Shown here one piece after another: positions 26,525 through 34,250 of a stretch of DNA of 34,328 nucleotides (position 1 is the first letter of the stretch; each line of letters starts with the position of its first letter). The translations under genes were made by a program, and so were the position numbers. This stretch comes from Niveibacterium sp. 24ML (lineage in GTDB: Bacteria; Pseudomonadota; Gammaproteobacteria; Burkholderiales; Rhodocyclaceae), in assembly GCF_026586805.1 (NCBI RefSeq), contig NZ_JAPFHA010000033.1:1-34328 (forward strand), in the 5' to 3' direction. The notes under the pieces were generated by a model that saw nothing but the letters and a program-made list of their open reading frames with translations, was not told the origin of the DNA and did not search any database.

Positions 26525-27565
26525 TCAGGTCGGCAAGGCCGGGCCAATGATGATCGGCTCGGGTTCGAGCACGACGCCAAAGCGTTGCCGCACATCGGCC
26601 TGAATGGCTTGCGCCAGCGCGAGGATTTCGCTGCCGCTGGCGCCACCCGTGTTGGTCAGCACCAATGCCTGATTGGGATGTACTCGCGCGCGGCCCAGCG
26701 CGCGGCCCTTCCAGCCCGCCTGATCAATCAGCCAGCCCGCCGCAAGTTTGAAGCGGCCGTCTGCCTGGGGATAGCTCACCAATGCCGGGTGCAAGCCTTG
26801 CAGTTGCGCGTGCGCTGCGGCACTGACGATGGGGTTCTTGAAGAAGCTGCCTACGTTGCCGAGCACCGCTGGATCCGGCAGCTTGCGTTGGCGCACCGCA
26901 ACCACCGCGTCGAAGATGTCTTGCGGTGATGGGCTGGTGACGCTGCGAGCGGCAAGTTCCTCGCTGACATCGCGGTAGCCCGCGTGCGCAGACCAGCGCT
27001 TGGGGAGCGCAAAGGTCACGCTGAGCACGATCAGGCGACTGCCGGCGGGGTGTTTGAAAATGCTGTCGCGGTAGCCAAAGCGGCAGTCGGCGCGCGTGAG
27101 CGTGCGGGTTTCGCCGGTGTCCCGATCGATGGCTTCGAGGCTGTCGAAACAATCGGTCAGTTCCAGCCCGTAGGCGCCGATGTTCTGTACCGGTGCCGCG
27201 CCAACGTTACCCGGGATCAGCGCCAGGTTCTCAAGCCCCGGCCAGCCCTGGGCGAGCGTCCAGGCCACCGTTTCATGCCAGTTTTCACCAGCCCCGACGC
27301 GCACGAGGTGGTGGGCCGGGGTTTCGCCCACCTTTTCGCGGCCCGCAATGCTTGGCTTGAGCACCAGGCCGGCGTAGTCGCTGGCGAAGACGATGTTGCT
27401 ACAGCCGCCGACGATGAGCACCGGATGCCGATTCGAGTCCGCCCACGCGAGCGCTTCGCGAATCGAGGCCGCCGAATCGGCTGCGCAGAAATGCGCAGCC
27501 CGTGCCGCCACACCCAAGGTGCTGAGGGGGGCAAGATCGACGTCGTGCTCGATGCTGGTGTCCAT
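26525..27565 (-). CDS. murB: UDP-N-acetylenolpyruvoylglucosamine reductase
   Basis: 346 residues, the long type I form as in E. coli. It is a FAD enzyme that makes UDP-N-acetylmuramic acid for peptidoglycan in the cytoplasm. The FAD-binding region GGCSNIVF and LALIPGNVGAAPVQNIGAYG are present; catalytic residues are visible as Tyr-Arg in RFGYRDSIF, Ser in NVGSFFKNP and Glu in LEPEPIIIG near the C-terminus. It is divergent from yajQ with its own -10 box, and is the first gene of a murB-cyclase-cyclase operon. Confidence 0.96.
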   Translation of the reverse strand: MDTSIEHDVDLAPLSTLGVAARAAHFCAADSAASIREALAWADSNRHPVLIVGGCSNIVFASDYAGLVLKPSIAGREKVGETPAHHLVRVGAGENWHETVAWTLAQGWPGLENLALIPGNVGAAPVQNIGAYGLELTDCFDSLEAIDRDTGETRTLTRADCRFGYRDSIFKHPAGSRLIVLSVTFALPKRWSAHAGYRDVSEELAARSVTSPSPQDIFDAVVAVRQRKLPDPAVLGNVGSFFKNPIVSAAAHAQLQGLHPALVSYPQADGRFKLAAGWLIDQAGWKGRALGRARVHPNQALVLTNTGGASGSEILALAQAIQADVRQRFGVVLEPEPIIIGPALPT

Positions 27566-27589
27566 GCGGCTGCTAGGCGAAAAGCCTTG

Positions 27590-27595
27590 ATTATA
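27590..27595 (-). promoter_or_regulatory. murB: -10 box for murB (minus strand)
   Basis: A perfect TATAAT read on the - strand, 25 nt before the murB ATG. The expected -35 position reads GCCGGG, a poor match, so activity may depend on other features. It faces the yajQ -10 box 11 bp away. Confidence 0.5.
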
Positions 27596-27606
27596 GAGGC
27601 GCGCCG

Positions 27607-27612
27607 TATAAT
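27607..27612 (+). promoter_or_regulatory. -10 box for yajQ
   Basis: A perfect TATAAT 36 nt upstream of the yajQ ATG. TTGATT at 27587-27592 is the nearest -35-like hexamer, but the spacer is only 14 bp. The box lies in the promoter region of the divergent murB gene. Confidence 0.55.
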
Positions 27613-27648
27613 CCCGGCGTTCGGGTTTTGTACTGGAGAGACAAAAAG

Positions 27649-28134
27649 ATGCCGTCCTTCGACGTAATGAACGAAGTTAACTGGGTTGAGGTGCGCAATG
27701 CCATCGACCAGGCCAACAAGGAAATCACCAATCGCTTCGACTTCAAGGGGTCGGATGCGCGCGTGGAGTTGAACGACAAGGCCTTGACCCTGTTCGCCGA
27801 TAACGACTTCCAGCTCTCGCAGGTGTGGGACATCGTGGTGGGCAAGTTCGCCAAGCGCAATGTGGACGTGCGCTGCATGGAAGAGGGCGAGATCGAGAAG
27901 ATCAGCGGCAACAAGGTCAAGCGCGCAGTGACCGTGAAGGCGGGTATCGACTCTGATCTGGCCAAACGCATCGTGCGCATCATCAAAGACAGCAAGCTCA
28001 AGGCGCAGGCAAGCATTCAGGGCGATACCGTGCGTGTCTCGGGCGCCAAGCGCGATGTGTTGCAGGAAACCATTGCGCTGCTGAAAAAGTCGGTCACTGA
28101 CTTCCCCTTGCAGTTCGGCAATTTCCGCGAGTAG
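27649..28134 (+). CDS. yajQ: YajQ family cyclic-di-GMP-binding protein
   Basis: 161 residues, the family's standard size. It starts [15 protein letters not shown] and contains [30 protein letters not shown] and a C-terminal [10 protein letters not shown], nearly invariant in YajQ. Members in Xanthomonas and Pseudomonas bind cyclic-di-GMP and act with transcription factors; nucleotide and tRNA binding were also reported for the E. coli protein. I chose the ATG at 27649, with GGAGAG 8 nt upstream, over an upstream start. The two diguanylate cyclases on the opposite strand nearby fit a signalling role, but that link is inferred. Confidence 0.95.
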   Translation: MPSFDVMNEVNWVEVRNAIDQANKEITNRFDFKGSDARVELNDKALTLFADNDFQLSQVWDIVVGKFAKRNVDVRCMEEGEIEKISGNKVKRAVTVKAGIDSDLAKRIVRIIKDSKLKAQASIQGDTVRVSGAKRDVLQETIALLKKSVTDFPLQFGNFRE

Positions 28135-28245
28135 TGCCTGGGCGTCGTTTGGGGGCGCGGGTCTTCGCCCGGCCTGCCTGAGGCCCGGGCGTCGGGGTGT
28201 TCCCCTGCTCAAGCTATGCGTCGTTCTGCCGTTAAGTCACTGACA

Positions 28246-28265
28246 GGCCGGCAATGCGGCCGGCC
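28246..28265 (+). promoter_or_regulatory. Hairpin abutting the ribosome binding site of the YjfB-like gene
   Basis: GGCCGGC (28246-28252) can pair with GCCGGCC (28259-28265) across the loop AATGCG. AGGAG follows at once (28266-28270), 6 nt before the ATG at 28277. The stem could hold off or position the ribosome; an upstream helix (28166-28191) may be the end of the yajQ transcript. Confidence 0.4.
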
Positions 28266-28276
28266 AGGAGAACGCA

Positions 28277-28471
28277 ATGGACAGTTCAGCAATCGCAGCC
28301 TCGATCTCAGATCAATCGATGGGCACCGTAAAAGGTGTGGCGCAGGTGGCAATGCTCAAGAAGAGCATGGAAATTGAAGGTCAGTCGGCGCTTGCCCTGG
28401 TGCAGGCACTGCCAAAGCCGGCGCCGGTGCCGGCGGGGCAGCCGGGCGCGCTGGTCAACACCTTCGCGTGA
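28277..28471 (+). CDS. YjfB-like putative motility protein
   Basis: 64 residues. It matches the small YjfB family pattern: a short N-terminal Ile/Ala/Ser-rich helix, VAQVAMLKKSMEIEGQSALALVQALP in the middle, then a Pro/Gly-rich tail ending in LVNTFA. Family members are often found in flagellated bacteria and labelled putative motility protein, with no proven function. A good AGGAG site precedes the ATG. It stands alone between yajQ and the Nudix gene, without flagellar genes in the window. Confidence 0.75.
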   Translation: MDSSAIAASISDQSMGTVKGVAQVAMLKKSMEIEGQSALALVQALPKPAPVPAGQPGALVNTFA

Positions 28472-28489
28472 CGCCCGTGCCCGGCGCGT

Positions 28490-29104
28490 TTGGCGCGTCA
28501 GGGCAAATGCCATGGAGGCACCTGTCTGCAGCTTGACGTTGCGTACCTGAAGGCGCGCCTGGCGAGTGCCACACACAGCGAGTCAGAGCCGCCCGAGGCC
28601 GGCGATCAGATCGCCGCGGCGGTGCTCGTGCCTCTGGTTGTGCGGCCGCATGGCCTGCAGGTGTTGCTGACCAAGCGTACCGCTCACCTGAATCACCACC
28701 CCGGCCAGATCAGCTTTCCGGGCGGGCGCATCGAAGCAGACGATGTGTCACCCACTGCCGCCGCGCTGCGCGAAACCGAAGAGGAAACCGGCCTTGCGCC
28801 CGCCCTGATCGAACTCCTCGGCGAACTGCCGGCGTTCGATACCAGCACCGGCTTCCGGATCTCGCCGGTGGTTGGCATCGTTCGCCCCCCGTTCGAACTC
28901 ACGCCCGATCCGTTCGAAGTCGCCGAGGTCTTCGAGGTACCCCTGAGCTTCCTGCTCGATCGTGCCAATCACCAGCGGCACGAGATTGTCTGGCGCGGGC
29001 GTGTGCGCCACTACTGGGCGATGCCTTGGGGCGATTACTACATATGGGGCGCGACTGCGGGGATCATCCTCTCCTTGGCGCACGCGCTTGCACCACAGGC
29101 CTGA
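28490..29104 (+). CDS. Nudix hydrolase, CoA pyrophosphatase (NudL type)
   Basis: 204 residues from the TTG at 28490. The Nudix box spans about residues 78-100 (GGRIEADD ... ALRETEEETGL), preceded by the NudL/CoAse landmark TKRTAHLNHHPGQISFPGG, and WGATAGIIL near the end also fits. It should cleave CoA or oxidised CoA to phosphopantetheine and 3',5'-ADP. The start is unclear: no in-frame ATG or GTG exists before the domain, the TTG has no good ribosome site, and a CTG at 28526 has GGAGG placed 7 nt upstream. Either start leaves the enzyme core complete. Confidence 0.9.
   Translation: MARQGKCHGGTCLQLDVAYLKARLASATHSESEPPEAGDQIAAAVLVPLVVRPHGLQVLLTKRTAHLNHHPGQISFPGGRIEADDVSPTAAALRETEEETGLAPALIELLGELPAFDTSTGFRISPVVGIVRPPFELTPDPFEVAEVFEVPLSFLLDRANHQRHEIVWRGRVRHYWAMPWGDYYIWGATAGIILSLAHALAPQA
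28514..28518 (+). promoter_or_regulatory. Strong ribosome binding site facing a CTG codon
   Basis: GGAGG is a full Shine-Dalgarno core. The only in-frame codon of start type at proper distance for the Nudix gene is the CTG at 28526, 7 nt downstream. The nearby ATG at 28512 is out of frame and ends within a few codons. Confidence 0.4.
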
Positions 29105-29161
29105 CCCTGCCGCAGCAGATTGTTGCAAAGCCGCGTCGGGCAAGGGTTTGACGTTAATCGG

Positions 29162-29184
29162 GCAAGATGGATGTGGTATCTTGC
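29162..29184 (+). promoter_or_regulatory. Inverted repeat upstream of the CobD/CbiB-like gene, operator candidate
   Basis: GCAAGAT (29162-29168) and ATCTTGC (29178-29184) form a perfect 7-bp inverted repeat with a 9-bp centre, 54 bp before the ATG at 29239. TTGACG lies just upstream at 29148-29153 and could be a -35 element, but no matching -10 at normal spacing was found. Confidence 0.3.
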
Positions 29185-29238
29185 GGTGCACTAAGAAGGC
29201 CCGGAAACGCGCGGCCTCAACCGTTCTCAGATACCCCG

Positions 29239-30165
29239 ATGACGCTGCTCTCCCTGCTCGTAGCCATTCTGCTTGAACAGATCCGCCCGCTGCCGTGGCG
29301 GCGTTTCGTCGAAGAACCGACCGAGGCGCTGGCCGGTTTTCTCGAAGACCGCCTGAACGACGGCCAGGCCCGCCATGGCACGATCGCGTGGTGCGTCGCC
29401 GTCCTGCTGCCAACCCTCGCATCGGTGCTGATCTACGCGGTGCTGTTCCTGTGGCAGCCGATCGCCGCGGTGATCTTCAACGTCCTTGTTCTCTACCTCG
29501 GCTTCGGCTATCGGCAGCACAGCCACTTCTACGGGCGTATCCATGCGTCCCTGCGTGCGCAGGAGATCGATCGTGCCCGCAACCTGCTGTCGGACTGGCG
29601 GGGCGGACGTTACGACCGCACGCCGCCTTCGGAACTGGCGCGTCTGTCGATCGAAAAGGGGCTGGTGGTCGGGCACCGCCAAGTGTTTGCGCTGTTTCCC
29701 ATGTTCTTGCTCTTCCCGGGGCCAAGCGGGGTGGTGCTGTACCGCTTGTCCGAGCGTTTTGCGCATCTGTGGCCGGAAGGCCGCGAGCCCGGCTTCACCG
29801 AGTTCGGTCGCTTCGCGCGCAACGCGTTCACTGTGATCGACTGGTTGCCGGCGCGGATTACCGCGGTTGCGTTCTCGATCATGGGTGACTTTGAAGACGC
29901 CATCTACTGTTGGCGCACCCAGGCTGCGCTTTGGTCGGACAAGGTTGAAGGGGTTCTCCTTGCAGCCGGCGCCGGCGCGATCGGCGTGCGCCTGGGCAAC
30001 CCGGTGCACGGTGCGGGCGAGGTGATCGAGCGTCCTGAATTGGGCACCGGTGACGATGCCGACGTGGATTTCATGTACAGCGCGGTCGGCCTGATCCGGC
30101 GCACGCTGGTGCTTTTTCTGGTGGTGATCCTGATGGTTGGCATTGCTGGTTGGGCGGGGCGCTAG
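29239..30165 (+). CDS. CobD/CbiB family membrane protein
   Basis: 308 residues with hydrophobic segments at the N-terminus (LLSLLVAILLEQ), at ~50-95, in the middle and at the C-terminus (TLVLFLVVILMVGIAGW). Family landmarks include NDGQARHG, the ERFAHLWPEG stretch and FEDAIYCWRTQA. Members relate to adenosylcobinamide-phosphate synthase (CobD/CbiB) and AmpE, but this short betaproteobacterial branch often occurs without cobalamin genes, as here, so its function is unproven. The ATG at 29239 is preferred to an upstream in-frame codon at 29167 because the protein then starts with the family's MTLLSLL. Confidence 0.82.
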   Translation: MTLLSLLVAILLEQIRPLPWRRFVEEPTEALAGFLEDRLNDGQARHGTIAWCVAVLLPTLASVLIYAVLFLWQPIAAVIFNVLVLYLGFGYRQHSHFYGRIHASLRAQEIDRARNLLSDWRGGRYDRTPPSELARLSIEKGLVVGHRQVFALFPMFLLFPGPSGVVLYRLSERFAHLWPEGREPGFTEFGRFARNAFTVIDWLPARITAVAFSIMGDFEDAIYCWRTQAALWSDKVEGVLLAAGAGAIGVRLGNPVHGAGEVIERPELGTGDDADVDFMYSAVGLIRRTLVLFLVVILMVGIAGWAGR

Positions 30166-30186
30166 CGCAATCAAGCAAACGGACGG

Positions 30187-31087
30187 GTGCAGCGCATCAT
30201 TGGCACGTGTGAAGTGGGTTTCGTCACTGGTGTCCGGACGCCGATTGGGACTTACGGCGGACCTTGCAAGGATTTACGCCGACCGACCTGGCGGCCCGCT
30301 GGGGCGTGCGTACGGGCGACGCCAAGATGCCCACAGGATCGTCGGTGCGCTCACCGACCCGTTCGAGGCGACTCACATGTGCATCACCGCCTAGAACGTG
30401 GCGGATGAATTCGGTATCTCGCGCGAGGGCCAGGACGCCTTTGCTGTTGAATTGCATCGCCGCGCCAGCCTTGACACCGCTGCGGGCTACTTTGGCGACC
30501 AGATCCTGCCATCGAACTGGCGAGCAAGAAGGGTTCGACTTTCTTCACCAACGACGCGCATTTCCGGCGCGACGCTTCACTCGAGGGCATGGCCAAGCTC
30601 AAGCCTGTGTTCCGTAAGGATGGCTCGGTCACCGCGGGCAATGCCTCGGGCTTGAATGACGGCACCGCAGCGCTGGTCATGATGGAGGCCGAAGCGGCTG
30701 CCCAGGCCGGGCTCAAGCCGCTGGCGCGCCTCGTGTCGTATGGCCTGGCGGGCGTCGATCCGGCCTTGATGGGTACCGGGCCGATTCCTGCGGTGCAATT
30801 GGCGCTCAAGCGCGCTCGTCTGCGCGCAGCCCAGATCGACGTGTTCGAATCCAATGAAGCCTTTGCGGCACAGGCCTTGTGCGTGACGCACGGGCTTGGA
30901 TCTTGATCCGGCGAAGGTGAACATCAACGGCGGCGCGGTGGCGCTGGGGCACCCGATTGGCGCGACCGGAGCGATCCTTTCGGTGAAAGCAATCTACGAG
31001 CTGATCCGCACTGGAAAGCGTTTTGGTCTGGTCACCATGTGTATCGGTGGTGGGTAGGGCATCGCCGGGGTCATCGAACGGCTTTGA
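30187..31087 (+). pseudogene. Decayed thiolase (acetyl-CoA acetyltransferase) pseudogene
   Basis: Pieces of a thiolase follow in order but in different frames: GVRTPIGTYGG (N-terminus), PTDLAARWG, RTGDAKM, ALTDPFEATHM, NVADEFGISREGQDAFAVELHRRA, ELASKKGSTFF, MAKLKPVFRKDGSVTAGNASGLNDGTAAL, and [18 protein letters not shown] with MCIGGG near the C-terminus. The stretch that should hold the nucleophilic Cys between PTDLAA and GDAKM is missing. Stops fall at 30392-30394 (where the family has Glu in ITAENVA) and 31055-31057 (where it has Gln in GGGQGIA). Several frameshifts separate the pieces, including one near 30510 and one near 30900. An intact thiolase is ~390 codons; this remnant has about 300 and cannot be functional. 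Confidence 0.9.
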
Positions 31088-31696
31088 AGGCCGCCCTTGC
31101 CCGGTGGCATGCCGGGTATGAACGCAAAGTCGGAGGCCGGTAAGCTTGGCCCGCACGGCCGGTCTGCGCTGTGGCGTGTGCAGCGTTGTGTGCAAAGGGG
31201 GCAGTGCTTTGGCTGGGTGTCGCGCCTGCCCATCTGTGCTTCGGCGCGTGAGCCGAATCGAGGCAAAATGTAAAAAAACGTCACAAGTTTCCAGTCTGGC
31301 ATCGTACTAAGGCGACGATGTGCTAGCAGTTTCCGTGACTTTGCGTCCGCGCTTTCGGGAATGGGATGGCCTGGGGCGTGCGTTGAAGCGTTCATTCTGG
31401 TGTGACGAACTGCCTTTGTTTCCGGGATTCTTGGCCGTTTTGTGACCCGCGCGCGGCGATATTGATGCCTGGGCATGCATTTGGGATGGCCACGTCTCTG
31501 CGTTGCAATGTTGCGCGGCCCGATGGGTGGATAAGCAAAACTTCGAGCAAGCCTGGTCAAGATGCACTTTGGTGCGCAAATCAGCATGGCCGCCGATTCA
31601 AAGCGCTGCCGATGTGCAGCGCTTTGCGCTTATTCAGGCCGAACGCCAGCAATGATTGGTGTGGAGGCCGATGGACAAACCAAGAGGATTCCACTC
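31088..31696. other. 609-bp gene-free stretch before the MalE-like gene
   Basis: No convincing gene is present; open frames here lack ribosome sites and family features. It carries a short A-rich patch (31266-31280), a perfect 11-bp inverted repeat near the right end, and the AAGAGGA ribosome site of the next gene (31682-31688). It probably holds the malE promoter, but no clear -35/-10 pair was found. Confidence 0.6.
31599..31626. promoter_or_regulatory. Perfect 11-bp inverted repeat upstream of malE, operator or leader hairpin
   Basis: CAAAGCGCTGC (31599-31609) and GCAGCGCTTTG (31616-31626) are exact inverse copies around a 6-bp centre. The half-site AAAGCGCT resembles operators of LacI-family sugar regulators, and it lies 70 bp before the MalE-like gene. 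With no T-run after it, a terminator is unlikely. Confidence 0.5.
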
Positions 31697-32902
31697 ATGA
31701 AGATTTCGACTCGTTTGATGACTCGCACCGCCCGCGTTTGCGCCCTTGGTCTGGCGCTGGCGTTTTCTGGATCGGCGCTGGCCTGGGAAAAGGGCAAGCT
31801 CCTGATCTGGGTGGGCGATGATCGTGCTGCCAAAGGCATGCGCAAGCTGGCTGCGGCCTACACGCAGAAGACCGGCATCAAGGTCGTGGTTGAAGTGCCC
31901 GAAAACCCCACCGGCACCTTCGAGTCGTCGATGGGGGGGGGCGGTGGCCCCGACATCTTCATGTGGCCGCACGACCGTATCGGTGACTGGGCGGGCAAGG
32001 GCTGGCTTTCGTCGGTGTCGGTGTCGCAGAACCTGAAGAACAGCATCGTCCAGGTGGCCTGGGATGGCGTGACCTCCAAGGGTAAGGTCTGGGCCTATCC
32101 GGTTGCCGTCGAGGCGCTGAGCCTGGTCTACAACAAGGCACTGGTGCCTGTCGCCCCCAAGTCGTTCGAAGAGATCCCGGCATTGCACGCCTCGCTCAAG
32201 GCCAAGGGCGTGTCCGCAATTGGCTGGGAAGTGAACAATCCTTACATGTCCTGGCCGTTGCTTGCCGCGAACGGCGGCTATGTGTTCCGCCGTGATCTGC
32301 TGGGTAACTACGAGCCCAAGAACACCGGCGTGAATAACCAGGGCGCGATTTTTGGCGCTGAATTGCTGCAGAAAATGGTCAAGGGTGGTGTGCTCAATCC
32401 CAGCCAGTCGACCGGCGATGTCGAGGCCGCGATGAAGAGCGGCAAGTTGGCGATGATGCTGACCGGCCCCTGGGCCTGGGAAGGTCTGAGCAAGGCCGGT
32501 GTGAAGTACGGCATTGCGCCGATCCCGAGCGTGGGCGGTCAGCCGGCTGCGCCTTTTGTGGGCGTGCTCGGCGCCATGATTCCGGCTGGCTCGCCCAACC
32601 GTGCTGCGGCGGTGCAGTTGATCGAACAGCATTTGCTGCCGGCAGAGGGCCTGCTGGCTTTCAACAAGGATCGCCCGCTGGGTATTCCCGCATCCAAGGA
32701 CATCTTCTGGGATTTCTACTCTGACCCGCAGATCCGTCAGGCCATGGAGAGTGTGTTCGCCGGCAAGCCGATGCCGAACAACCCGGAAATGCAGTACTTC
32801 TGGAGCAATCTTGGCGGCGCCCTGCAAGAGATCACGATCAACGGTCGCAAGCCCAAAGAGGCGCTCGACGTGGCAGCCAAGAACATCGCTTCAGGTAGCT
32901 GA
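31697..32902 (+). CDS. malE: MalE-like maltose/maltodextrin-binding protein of an ABC transporter
   Basis: 401 residues. A signal peptide ends near residue 28 (LALAFSGSALA, then WEKGKLLIW). Ligand-site equivalents of E. coli MBP are visible: Trp-Asp-Arg in MWPHDRIGDW, Glu in YPVAVEALSLVYNK, Tyr in NPYMSWPLLAANGGY, Trp in TGPWAWEGL and Trp in MQYFWSN. The Glu next to that Tyr in E. coli (EPY) is Asn here. It should bind malto-oligosaccharides in the periplasm. The ATG at 31697 has AAGAGGA 8 nt upstream. No malF, malG or malK is in the window, and a terminator follows directly. A nine-G run (31933-31941) encodes a pentaglycine before PDIFMW. Confidence 0.92.
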   Translation: MKISTRLMTRTARVCALGLALAFSGSALAWEKGKLLIWVGDDRAAKGMRKLAAAYTQKTGIKVVVEVPENPTGTFESSMGGGGGPDIFMWPHDRIGDWAGKGWLSSVSVSQNLKNSIVQVAWDGVTSKGKVWAYPVAVEALSLVYNKALVPVAPKSFEEIPALHASLKAKGVSAIGWEVNNPYMSWPLLAANGGYVFRRDLLGNYEPKNTGVNNQGAIFGAELLQKMVKGGVLNPSQSTGDVEAAMKSGKLAMMLTGPWAWEGLSKAGVKYGIAPIPSVGGQPAAPFVGVLGAMIPAGSPNRAAAVQLIEQHLLPAEGLLAFNKDRPLGIPASKDIFWDFYSDPQIRQAMESVFAGKPMPNNPEMQYFWSNLGGALQEITINGRKPKEALDVAAKNIASGS

Positions 32903-32925
32903 GCGGGCCTGCAGTCTGCGAACAG

Positions 32926-32951
32926 AACGCCCACCATCCGGTGGGCGTTTT
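32926..32951 (+). terminator. Rho-independent terminator after malE
   Basis: A 10-bp stem, AACGCCCACC with GGTGGGCGTT around the loop ATCC, followed by TTTT and a T-rich stretch. It begins 23 nt after the malE stop, so the transcript ends here and purT needs its own start. Confidence 0.88.
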
Positions 32952-33050
32952 GCTTTCTGGCGTGCGCATTCGCTGCCGGTTTGATCAGAAGCGTGGCGGA
33001 GCCCTGAGGGGGCGGGCATGATGCGCCTTTGCCCATTTTCGGAGAAGTCC

Positions 33051-34250
33051 ATGACCCTTGGCACCCCGCTCACGGCATCCGCTACCCGCGTGATGCTGCT
33101 TGGCGCCGGCGAACTCGGCAAGGAAGTGATCATTGCCCTGCAAAGGCTCGGCTGTGAGGTGATTGCGGTTGATCGCTACCCACATGCGCCGGGCCATCAG
33201 GTGGCGCATCGCGCGCATACGATCGACATGACGGACGCTGCGGCCGTGCGTGCGCTGGTTGAACTGGAACGGCCGGCGCTGATCGTGCCGGAGATCGAGG
33301 CGATTGCCACTGATGAGCTGGCGCGTATCGAGGCCGATGGCTTGGCCGAGGTGATCCCGACCGCGCGCGCCGCGCAACTGACCATGCACCGCGAAGGCAT
33401 CCGTCGCTTGGCTGCTGAAACGCTGGGCCTGCCGACTTCGCCCTACGCATTTGCCGATACGCTGGACGAATTGCGTGCGGCAATCGACGCCGGTATCGGC
33501 TATCCCTGCGTGATCAAGCCGGTCATGTCCTCGTCCGGAAAGGGCCAGTCCACCGTCCGCTCGGCGGCCGAACTGGATGCCGCGTGGGAATATGCCGCCA
33601 AAGGCGGGCGGGTCAAGCAAGGGCGCGTGATCGTCGAGGGCTTCATCGATTTTGATTACGAGATCACGCAGCTGACCGTGCGTGCGGTGGGCGCTAGTGG
33701 TGAGGTCGAAACCAGCTTCTGCGAGCCCATTGGTCATGTGCAGGTGTCAGGCGATTACGTCGAGAGCTGGCAGCCGATGGCCATGTCACCCGTGGCGCTG
33801 GCGCGCTCGCGCGACATCGCGGGCAAGGTGACCGCGGCGCTCGGTGGGCGTGGTCTTTTTGGCGTTGAGTTGTTCGTCAAGGGCGATCAGGTGTGGTTCT
33901 CGGAAGTCAGTCCGCGTCCGCACGACACCGGCTTGGTCACGCTGGCGTCGCAGCGGTTTTCAGAGTTCGAACTGCATGCGCGCGCGATTCTTGGTTTGCC
34001 GGTTGATGCGTCGCTGCGCCGGCCCGGTGCAAGCGCGGTCATCTACGGTGGTGTGGATGCTACCGGTATCGTCTTCGACGGGGTGCGCGAGGCATTGCTG
34101 GTGCCCGAGAGCGACATTCGCCTTTTCGGCAAGCCCGAATCCTTCATTAAACGGCGCATGGGCGTGGCCGTGGCAACTGCCGACGACACCGACACGGCAC
34201 GCGCGCGCGCAAAAGAATCGGCGTCGCGCGTCAAGCCCAGGGCGGTTTAG
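33051..34250 (+). CDS. purT: Formate-dependent phosphoribosylglycinamide formyltransferase (GAR transformylase 2)
   Basis: 399 residues, full length. It is an ATP-grasp enzyme that adds formate to GAR in purine synthesis. The N-terminal domain has [21 protein letters not shown] and [18 protein letters not shown], the ATP-grasp part has [13 protein letters not shown], and [18 protein letters not shown] is the catalytic-metal region; all are hallmarks of PurT. The ATG at 33051 has GGAGAAG (33041-33047) at good spacing; an upstream in-frame ATG at 33018 is less likely. It is monocistronic, between the malE terminator and the right edge. Confidence 0.97.
   Translation: MTLGTPLTASATRVMLLGAGELGKEVIIALQRLGCEVIAVDRYPHAPGHQVAHRAHTIDMTDAAAVRALVELERPALIVPEIEAIATDELARIEADGLAEVIPTARAAQLTMHREGIRRLAAETLGLPTSPYAFADTLDELRAAIDAGIGYPCVIKPVMSSSGKGQSTVRSAAELDAAWEYAAKGGRVKQGRVIVEGFIDFDYEITQLTVRAVGASGEVETSFCEPIGHVQVSGDYVESWQPMAMSPVALARSRDIAGKVTAALGGRGLFGVELFVKGDQVWFSEVSPRPHDTGLVTLASQRFSEFELHARAILGLPVDASLRRPGASAVIYGGVDATGIVFDGVREALLVPESDIRLFGKPESFIKRRMGVAVATADDTDTARARAKESASRVKPRAV

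Noticed and set aside
25790-26929. 379-codon open frame on the plus strand
   Set aside because: It runs antisense across the end of murB and the start of a diguanylate cyclase, crossing a real gene border, with no recognisable domain.
28166-28205. Intrinsic terminator after yajQ
   Set aside because: A GC-rich stem with one bulge and a small GGGG/CCCC hairpin are visible, but no T-run follows either.
28232-28255. Possible sigma-28 (flagellar) promoter before the YjfB-like gene: TTAA and GCCGGCAA
   Set aside because: The spacing is about four bases too short for the consensus and both parts match poorly.
31634-32827. 397-codon open frame on the minus strand
   Set aside because: It lies fully antisense to malE, has no family features, and arises from GC-rich codon bias.
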